Positions 7,297 through 12,365 of a DNA stretch of 14,514 bases are shown piece after piece. The stretch comes from an uncultured Lachnospiraceae bacterium (GTDB lineage: Bacteria; Bacillota_A; Clostridia; Lachnospirales; Lachnospiraceae). The translations under genes and the position numbers were made by a program. The notes beneath the pieces are model-generated. The model was not told where the DNA came from. It saw only the letters and a list, made by a program, of their open reading frames with translations, and ran no database searches. Every line of letters starts with the position of its first letter. Position 1 is the stretch's first letter. The stretch lies in assembly GCA_902787595.1 (NCBI GenBank), contig CADAHD010000019.1, forward strand, positions 1-14,514, read 5' to 3'.

Positions 7297-8592
7297 TCAA
7301 TTCTTCAAACAACACAGCGGCACCACATAAACTCCGTTCTCCATCCGGTAAGCCACTTTATTCTTTGTGACCACCATCAGGAATGCGGGCTTTCCTGTCT
7401 TTTCCTGATCGATATCATCGGCAATTCTGATCAGATTTTCTGACGCTGTTTTGATATCATCTTCTCCGCCAAGTTTAACCTCTATCAGCGCCCAGCTACC
7501 ATCGTCAAACTGTATCACCGCGTCAGCTTCTCTTCTTTTGGAATCGCGGTACTTATATACATGAGCCCCTATCGTATCCGCATATACCCGCAGATCATGT
7601 ACTACCAGCGACTCAAATAATAGACCGAATGTTGTAATATCCTTAAATATACCTTCCGGAGTGATACCTAATGCAGCAGCACCGATCGAAGGATCGGTAA
7701 AGTGTCTTGTATCCTTAGTCCTGATCGCAGTCCGGCTTCTTAGATTGGGATTCCATGCCGGAAGCTCTTCTATTACATACAGATTACGAAGTGCATTTAA
7801 ATACTTTGCAAAAACGTCTTTATCAAATGACTCATCACCGGAAGCACAATCATCCCTAAGAGTTGCGTCTGTTGCTGCTATTGATACATTTCTGGCATAA
7901 GAACGCATCAGCTTTCTGGCCTTCTGCTCGTCCTTTCTGAGCGGTACGTCCTTTAAAGAAAAGATATCGTCGGTAACAACCACTTCATAATAGTCTCTTG
8001 CCTGTGCCAGAGCCACATCCCTGTCCTTGCCTATTGCTACCGGCCAGCCTCCTCTGCAGATATAATAAGCATAATCATTTATATCCTTCTTTGACATTGC
8101 CTGCGTGAACTTACCGTTTTTGAGTTCAAGTAATGACACCGCCCCATTACTGTCTCCTGTTTCGTACAGAGACATGGTTCTCATCATTTTGCGAATGATC
8201 CTTCCGTTTCCGGTATGCCTTCCGCTTTCGTATTCCGGATCATTCCTGCCTTTATCCGTAACACTTCCCGTCAGGATATACTGGCCAAACTCACCTGTCT
8301 TGTCCACCTCATATTTTACCTGATCCCATATGAAGGATACATGCTGCCACTCATCAATCAGTATCGGTTTGGGACCGTAATTTAAAAAATTTGTCGGAGA
8401 TATCTTAGCCAGTTCTATATACTCATTTCTTGAATCGAGCGGCATCAGGTCGATAACGGTCTTTGCATATCTATTTGCTGTTGTCGATTTTCCGCACCAT
8501 TTGGGGCCGACTATCACCAGAGCCCCTTTACTCTTTAAACTGAACTCTACTATCCCGTCAAACAGCCTGTTTACATACTTTTGTTTGCTCAT
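7297..8592 (-). CDS. AAA-family ATPase with C-terminal DUF4143 / PD-(D/E)XK-like domain
   Basis: This 431-residue protein has a Walker A motif GPKWCGKST (29-37), Walker B ILIDEWQ (77-83), a sensor-like ILTGS (106-110) and the family word RTMSLYE (138-144). In its C-terminal half FESLVVHDL (326-334), READAVI (354-360) and WALIEVKLG (367-375) supply Glu327, Asp357, Glu371 and Lys373, a PD-(D/E)XK nuclease-like set. This order defines the widespread AAA_14/DUF4143 proteins of unclear function, often considered accessory or mobile genes. AAGGAG (8602-8607) sits 9 nt before the ATG. The gene runs against its neighbours, has no functional link to the polysaccharide operon and is enclosed by direct repeats, so it was probably acquired. 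Upstream lies a regular 23-bp repeat array that overlaps the promoter. Confidence 0.88.
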   Translation of the reverse strand: MSKQKYVNRLFDGIVEFSLKSKGALVIVGPKWCGKSTTANRYAKTVIDLMPLDSRNEYIELAKISPTNFLNYGPKPILIDEWQHVSFIWDQVKYEVDKTGEFGQYILTGSVTDKGRNDPEYESGRHTGNGRIIRKMMRTMSLYETGDSNGAVSLLELKNGKFTQAMSKKDINDYAYYICRGGWPVAIGKDRDVALAQARDYYEVVVTDDIFSLKDVPLRKDEQKARKLMRSYARNVSIAATDATLRDDCASGDESFDKDVFAKYLNALRNLYVIEELPAWNPNLRSRTAIRTKDTRHFTDPSIGAAALGITPEGIFKDITTFGLLFESLVVHDLRVYADTIGAHVYKYRDSKRREADAVIQFDDGSWALIEVKLGGEDDIKTASENLIRIADDIDQEKTGKPAFLMVVTKNKVAYRMENGVYVVPLCCLKN

Positions 8593-8614
8593 ATAAACCC
8601 TCTCCTTACAGGCT

Positions 8615-8643
8615 ATTTTATACTAAATCGGAGAAATATTCAA
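8615..8643 (-). promoter_or_regulatory. putative sigma-A promoter of the DUF4143 ATPase gene
   Basis: On the minus strand TTGAAT (8638-8643) and TAAAAT (8615-8620) are separated by exactly 17 nt and lie upstream of the AAGGAG site and ATG (8592). The most proximal 23-bp repeat unit supplies the -35 box and part of the spacer, so a protein bound to the repeats could compete with RNA polymerase. Confidence 0.6.
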
Positions 8644-8748
8644 TAATAAATCGGAGGTTTGTAAGGTTTTTTATCGGAAGAATGTGAGGTTTCAAATCGG
8701 AGAAATATCATGTTTTAAATCGGAAGAATGTGAGGTTTTTGATCGGAG
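8627..8748. repeat. tandem array with 23-bp period (5 units plus a partial sixth) upstream of the ATPase
   Basis: The word ATCGGA(G/A) starts at 8627, 8650, 8673, 8696, 8719 and 8742, every 23 bp without exception. Units 3 and 5 share their first 20 bases (ATCGGAAGAATGTGAGGTTT). Units 1 and 4 share their first 13 (ATCGGAGAAATAT). Unit 2 is intermediate. The sixth copy keeps only ATCGGAG before running into the 47-bp direct repeat. A period of about two helical turns would place all copies on nearly the same DNA face, which suits cooperative protein binding. It is the regulatory region of the ATPase gene or an end structure of the inserted module. Confidence 0.92.
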
Positions 8749-8793
8749 CAAAGTTTAAACAGAGCATTAAAAAGCTGTTGGGAAGAGCGTGAA
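8747..8793 (+). pseudogene. right copy of the 47-bp repeat: orphan 3' end of a radical SAM gene
   Basis: This segment reads AKFKQSIKKLLGRA and stop, identical in protein to the end of the intact radical SAM gene, but nothing upstream continues the frame sensibly. It differs from 7144-7190 at two bases (CTG to TTG and AGG to AGA), both synonymous. It is either the displaced end of the original gene or the last trace of a second, paralogous radical SAM gene. Confidence 0.8.
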
Positions 8794-8804
8794 CCCAGGT
8801 TCAC
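8789..8804. other. 16-nt palindrome spanning two convergent stop codons
   Basis: GTGAACC (8789-8795) and GGTTCAC (8798-8804) form a perfect 7-bp inverted repeat around CA. It contains the TGA of the radical SAM remnant on the plus strand and the TGA of the lipoprotein gene on the minus strand. No T-run follows on either side. Confidence 0.6.
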
Positions 8805-9754
8805 CGATGCATTTTTTCAGCAACTCTGATAAGGTCGATACCGTCCAGATTACCATCCGGGCTGGAATAATACAAAGAGTACTGTGAAGACGTGGACTGA
8901 TCATGCCAGATCAGAAGCGCCTCTGCGGAATCAGCTTCGATGGTGTTATAATATTTAGCTTTAACACCGTTGCCCCAACCGGGAAGCTTTACATCTTTTT
9001 CCACTGCCCAGAAATAATAGGTACCTGATATATCCCATTCAACATCACTTCCCTGCTGCATACGCGCGGCATAATCCCTGCCGTCAAGCTCAAAGACCAT
9101 TTCAACCAGCGGTGAAACATCTTCATTAGGCTGCATAACATCAAGTATTTCACACCGCTTCAATACAGCCCCTTCGGGCTTCCTGAAAAGCCCCTCGGGA
9201 AACTGCTTTAAAAGCGCAGCTTCATCCGTTTCTTCCCACATGGAATAAGCGCTGTCAGACTTTTTCTCAAACTTAAGATCCGTGGTTGTCTCTTCATTAA
9301 AATTCTGCCAGGTCAGAAAACCTTTTTTATCAATAGTCAGCCGGCATCCCTCTTTATCTGAAACTATCTCATCGGAAGTAAGCTCCCCATCTTCATCATA
9401 GCTGGATATGGTTTTGACGCCATATCCGGGATCGGTAAAAGATGAGGTTTCTTCTTCATACAGGCAGGCGAAGTTCCAGGTAGTATAATTATATCCATCC
9501 TGTTTGTATTCTACCTTCGCCTTTATCCCCTGATCTTCGGCGCTTATCCATATATTATAGTCACCGCATGACCATAAACCTACATATTCCGCCGCATGAG
9601 GATCAGCCATGCCTGGCATATCGTCTTCTTCGGCTTCAGAAATGTTTACCGTATCATCAGTTTCAGGCTCAGGAGCGCTCCCGCCCTTTCCTTCACACGC
9701 CGCCAGGATTAATGCCAGCGAACATATTATAAAAATCAGTTTTTGCTTTTTCAT
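8801..9754 (-). CDS. predicted lipoprotein of unknown function
   Basis: This 317-residue protein has a clear lipoprotein signal: MKKQ, a hydrophobic stretch, and the lipobox LAAC ending at Cys20. A Gly/Ser/acidic linker follows, so the mature protein should be lipid-anchored on the outer face of the membrane. The region from about 55 to 170 (starting YVGLWSCGDYNIWIS) is rich in alternating hydrophobic and polar residues with many Trp, Tyr and Phe, which suggests a beta-rich fold. The rest (about 175-317) holds a second such segment with DISGTYYFWAVEKDVKLPGW. I do not recognise a family. The start is at the only sensible Met before the signal peptide; the ribosome binding site (AAGGGGC) is weak and somewhat distant. 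It is divergent from the DUF5722 gene and stands alone. Confidence 0.75.
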   Translation of the reverse strand: MKKQKLIFIICSLALILAACEGKGGSAPEPETDDTVNISEAEEDDMPGMADPHAAEYVGLWSCGDYNIWISAEDQGIKAKVEYKQDGYNYTTWNFACLYEEETSSFTDPGYGVKTISSYDEDGELTSDEIVSDKEGCRLTIDKKGFLTWQNFNEETTTDLKFEKKSDSAYSMWEETDEAALLKQFPEGLFRKPEGAVLKRCEILDVMQPNEDVSPLVEMVFELDGRDYAARMQQGSDVEWDISGTYYFWAVEKDVKLPGWGNGVKAKYYNTIEADSAEALLIWHDQSTSSQYSLYYSSPDGNLDGIDLIRVAEKMHR

Positions 9755-9814
9755 GATATCAGCTTTTGCCCCTTTTACAGATCTTTATTTTCCCATATCA
9801 ATACAGGTCTATAT

Positions 9815-9844
9815 ATTTTACATCAAAACAGGCTGCCCTGACAA
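9815..9844 (-). promoter_or_regulatory. possible promoter of the lipoprotein gene
   Basis: On the minus strand TTGTCA (9839-9844) and TAAAAT (9815-9820) are 18 nt apart, and the -10 box lies 60 nt before the start codon. Other AT-rich combinations are possible in this leader. Confidence 0.35.
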
Positions 9845-9895
9845 GGCTGCCGGCACCGATCGATCCTTGTCTGTTCACGGCCCTCAGGCCGTGAA
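9840..9895. other. two adjacent stem-loops between divergent genes
   Basis: GACAAGG (9840-9846) pairs with CCTTGTC (9865-9871) around an 18-nt GC-rich loop. Two nt later TTCACGGCC (9874-9882) pairs perfectly with GGCCGTGAA (9887-9895) around CTCA. Neither is followed by a T-run on either strand, so simple terminators are unlikely. They may be operators or leader RNA structure for the lipoprotein or the DUF5722 gene. Confidence 0.55.
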
Positions 9896-9922
9896 TAGTA
9901 ACCTTTTCTTTAATTTATATGC

Positions 9923-9951
9923 TTGTCAGTACAGGTTTTCTATGATACCAT
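9923..9951 (+). promoter_or_regulatory. possible promoter of the DUF5722 gene
   Basis: TTGTCA (9923-9928) and TACCAT (9946-9951) are 17 nt apart, and the start codon is at 9991. The -35 box matches consensus at 5 of 6 positions and the -10 box at 4 of 6, so this is a plausible but weak sigma-A promoter. Confidence 0.35.
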
Positions 9952-9990
9952 ACGCTATGTGCGTCAATTTCATAAAACATAAGGTATATC

Positions 9991-11580
9991 ATGAAAATAA
10001 GAAAGTTTTTATTTCCGCTTATTACTATATTAATGGCTGCCTCGATCATTTTCGCTATTGTAAGCGGAGTGATACTGACGGCTGAATATAAAGATTACGA
10101 CATGATCCGCGATAAAAGCGGGACTGTAGTTGAAAAAGAATATCTTGCAAAAGGCGATATGCAGGTGGTAGAGCTGGATGTTACAGCTGCGCCTGTTTCT
10201 TCGCTTTCAATTACTCCCACGCCCACGCCGGCGCCTACGCCTACTTTAGCTCCCACGCCCACACCGGATCCCTCTTTAGATTATGAAGTGGGCTGTATAC
10301 TGACGGATGCATCGACCATACGTCTGACAGCCGAGTTTCCGGAGACGCCTTCTTCCGACGACGGGACCCTTTATGTATATCAGATGGCTCCTTATGAATA
10401 TGATATCAACGGTACCGGCGCCCGCAAGGTGGCGGAAACGGAAGCCCGTAAGAGACCTTCTGTCGCTTTCCCCATGACCGCCAGGGATATCCCCGGTCTG
10501 TATTGCAAATATGTATACGCCTCTGAAAAAGACGGAGTTCTTACCATGCACGGCGAACCCCAGTATATCACCAATCCCGAAAAGACTGCCTCCGGCACTC
10601 ACGGTGTGATCCAGTATCCCGCCAGCAAAAAGGATATGGCCGGAATATTCACAAACTGGGACGTGCACCGTAAAGGCGCCACAAAGCCCATCATGCAGAT
10701 ATGCAATTACGGCGAAAATCCTGTGCTGCGCCATCCTCTGGCAAATGCAGGCGATCCCTATCCCCCCGACGCTATCATGCAGTATATGCTTAACGCCAGC
10801 AACTCCGCCGGCGTAAACGCCCTGATAGCAGCAATGAGGGAAGTGGGCTCCCAGCCCGGAACGCAGGCATACATAATCGGTAACGAGCTTAATATCCGCA
10901 AATGGTGTTATGTGGCATACTGCGGAAACGACCAGTATGTAAGGGAATACGTGCAGGTATTCAGAGTGGCATATAATGCCATAAAGAGCGTGAACGCCGA
11001 TGCACAGGTATTTATCTGCATCGACCAGTGCTGGGACAGGAATATGACCAATCATGAAATGTATCAGTTCATGGATGCAAAAGATTTCATAGATGCATTT
11101 AACAAACTGATCTGCGCCGGCGGAAACATAAACTGGAGCCTGGCTTTCCATCCCCATACCGTGCCTCTTGATTACGCCGCATTCTGGAATGTGGGCGCTG
11201 CCCGGGATCCTATCTATGCAAGCGAAGTTGCAAGCGGCCGCATGGTAACCTACCAGAATATGCATATCATCACCAACTATATGCAGCGTGAGGAACTGCT
11301 CTATAACGGCCAGATAAGGACCATGATCGCCAGCGAGGTCGGCATATCACAGTATCCCGATGAAGCTTCGCAGAAAGCTGCTCTGGTAGCTTCCTACAAG
11401 ATGGGCCAGAGGAACGGCCTTGTAAAACTTATGGAATACTCACAGGATTATGTATTCACCTATCCCCCCGGGGTAATGGACGTATATAACAATCTGGGAA
11501 CCGGCAGCGCGCAGGAAGCCGCTTATGAAGCGGAAGCGCTGCAGACTATAGGCATAAGCGACTGGAGCCAGGTAAGATAA
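9991..11580 (+). CDS. secreted or anchored glycoside-hydrolase-like protein, DUF5722 type
   Basis: This 529-residue protein has an N-terminal hydrophobic segment (about 6-30) acting as signal peptide or anchor. A Thr/Pro linker follows (TPTPTPAPTPTLAPTPTPDP, 75-94), then a beta-rich domain (about 97-195) and a probable TIM-barrel domain (about 205-529). In the barrel GNELNIRKW (298-306), FICIDQCWDR (341-350), LAFHPHTVPL (384-393) and MIASEVGIS (445-453) resemble DUF5722 proteins, which look like clan-A glycoside hydrolases. Glu299 and Glu449 are the natural candidates for acid/base and nucleophile. The substrate is unknown. The ribosome binding site is weak (TAAGGTATATC). It is the only long + strand gene right of the polysaccharide operon and ends at a bidirectional terminator. 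It could act on extracellular glycans. Confidence 0.65.
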   Translation: MKIRKFLFPLITILMAASIIFAIVSGVILTAEYKDYDMIRDKSGTVVEKEYLAKGDMQVVELDVTAAPVSSLSITPTPTPAPTPTLAPTPTPDPSLDYEVGCILTDASTIRLTAEFPETPSSDDGTLYVYQMAPYEYDINGTGARKVAETEARKRPSVAFPMTARDIPGLYCKYVYASEKDGVLTMHGEPQYITNPEKTASGTHGVIQYPASKKDMAGIFTNWDVHRKGATKPIMQICNYGENPVLRHPLANAGDPYPPDAIMQYMLNASNSAGVNALIAAMREVGSQPGTQAYIIGNELNIRKWCYVAYCGNDQYVREYVQVFRVAYNAIKSVNADAQVFICIDQCWDRNMTNHEMYQFMDAKDFIDAFNKLICAGGNINWSLAFHPHTVPLDYAAFWNVGAARDPIYASEVASGRMVTYQNMHIITNYMQREELLYNGQIRTMIASEVGISQYPDEASQKAALVASYKMGQRNGLVKLMEYSQDYVFTYPPGVMDVYNNLGTGSAQEAAYEAEALQTIGISDWSQVR

Positions 11581-11632
11581 AAAAAGGGCTGTGAATTGGG
11601 TGATTCCCTGATCCACAGCCCCGGTTTTTTAT
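11574..11632. repeat. 59-bp exact direct repeat, left copy (terminator)
   Basis: This segment is identical over 59 bp to 12298-12356 (offset 724 bp), including the hairpin loops. It contains the stop codon of the DUF5722 gene at one end (11578-11580, TAA) and the stop codon of the Rpn-like gene at the other (11629-11631). Confidence 0.95.
11579..11630. terminator. bidirectional rho-independent terminator, left copy
   Basis: GGGCTGTG (11586-11593) pairs with CACAGCCC (11614-11621), with an inner GGG/CCC pair. A run of 7 A precedes the stem and a run of 6 T follows CGG after it, so it can stop both the DUF5722 transcript (+) and the Rpn-like transcript (-). Confidence 0.9.
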
Positions 11633-12129
11633 ACCGATACAACCTGTTTATTCATTGCAGCTTCAAAATCCTCTATGGATTCAACATGTGCAGAGATTTT
11701 ATGCAATCGGCTCAATTCTTCCGGATCATTGATGTCCCTTAATCGATTACTTATATGCTCCGGAACCGGCCCTGTTTCTTCAAGTAATTCCAGTATATCT
11801 TCTATTTTTGCATCTAATCTTTCCTGATCAAAATAATCTCCAAGAGTCATAACGCCCTCCTCCAACTCAGGTTTCGATTTTACATGTTTTACATAACGAT
11901 CTATCTCACCGGTTGCTTCATCTGCCACATTTTCCTCAACGCTCTTCTGGATATAGTTTAACATGTTTTTGATAGCCTGTGCAACCACATGTACACTTCC
12001 TATGTCCCTTTGCAGCAGAACGGACAGTATTCTTTTAAAACAGGGTTCTGCGACCTCCGGATCGACTGCTATGCAGTTCATCAGAAAGTCATCGATAAGG
12101 TTTAATTCCTTTAAAGTTTTTCTTTTCAT
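11629..12129 (-). pseudogene. core-deleted Rpn-type PD-(D/E)XK nuclease family transposase
   Basis: This 166-residue reading frame joins both ends of an Rpn/PD-(D/E)XK transposase-family protein. Residues 1-50 (LKELNLIDDFLMNCIAVDPE onward) match the family N-terminus, and residues 53-166 (MLNYIQKSVEEN, DRYVKHVK, DILELLEETGPVPE, SIEDF) match the usual C-terminal helical region. The nuclease core that normally lies between, with its RLDVYV...YDIEMQ-like catalytic segment, is missing. Full-length relatives are about 300 residues, so the loss is internal and in frame, near 11970-11980. AAGGAG (12141-12146) precedes the ATG. It is probably not an active nuclease. It may be a dead remnant or a short regulator, since Rpn genes can make short C-terminal products that inhibit the full protein. 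Its stop codon lies in the T-run of a terminator copy. Confidence 0.65.
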
Positions 12130-12215
12130 AAATAGGCACTCTCCTTATACTTAGCCCTATGTTTCGTATCCCGGCCTTCACGGTAAGCGGAAACCTCCTC
12201 TGCCTTCAAGAAGAG

Positions 12216-12243
12216 ATTTTAACGGAGCATAAGGGCATGATAA
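12216..12243 (-). promoter_or_regulatory. possible promoter of the Rpn-like gene
   Basis: On the minus strand TTATCA (12238-12243) and TAAAAT (12216-12221) are 16 nt apart, leaving an 86-nt leader before the start codon. The -35 box is poor, so this is tentative. Confidence 0.3.
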
Positions 12244-12297
12244 AAATATGTGCCTTCTCAGAGTGACGATATGATAGCATTTATATGAGAGTATGTA

Positions 12298-12356
12298 AAG
12301 ATAAAAAAAGGGCTGTGAATTGGGTGATTCCCTGATCCACAGCCCCGGTTTTTTAT
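12298..12356. repeat. 59-bp exact direct repeat, right copy (terminator)
   Basis: Identical to 11574-11632. It lies 9 nt past the stop of the lipoprotein gene on the minus strand and bounds the Rpn-like cassette on the right. Confidence 0.95.
12303..12354. terminator. bidirectional rho-independent terminator, right copy
   Basis: GGGCTGTG (12310-12317) pairs with CACAGCCC (12338-12345). On the minus strand the stem is followed by seven T, which ends transcripts from the lipoprotein gene whose stop is at 12366. Confidence 0.9.
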
Positions 12357-12365
12357 TGATCCGGC

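Larger units (their letters stand above)
7191..8793. mobile_element. candidate 1.6-kb inserted module: DUF4143 ATPase plus 23-bp repeat array
   Basis: The module holds one complete minus-strand gene, its promoter, a tandem repeat array and a terminator. It is bounded by 47-bp direct copies of the end of the radical SAM gene, and removing one copy plus the interior (1603 bp) restores a continuous radical SAM 3' end next to the convergent lipoprotein gene. No transposase or terminal inverted repeats are seen. The flanking repeat is far longer than an ordinary target-site duplication. Decay of a second radical SAM gene followed by replacement is an alternative. Confidence 0.45.
11633..12356. mobile_element. 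candidate 724-bp inserted cassette between duplicated terminators
   Basis: The interval holds the Rpn-like gene, its leader and one copy of the 59-bp terminator. It lies between the convergent DUF5722 and lipoprotein genes, which would share a single bidirectional terminator if the 724 bp were removed. This is a clean empty-site prediction. The exact identity of the two copies suggests a recent event or ongoing gene conversion. No separate transposase or inverted terminal repeats are present. Confidence 0.5.

Noticed and set aside
8627..8748. CRISPR array
   Set aside because: The period is only 23 bp, the shared word is 6-7 bp, the filler recurs between units and is not unique like spacers, and no cas gene is present.
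9874..9895. Rho-independent terminator at the 9-bp hairpin
   Set aside because: No T-run follows the stem on either strand, and no gene ends nearby, since both neighbours start here.
10276..11265. 329-codon minus-strand reading frame inside the DUF5722 gene
   Set aside because: It is a long antisense shadow of a well-supported gene, has no recognisable domain and an odd Cys/His/Ile-rich composition.
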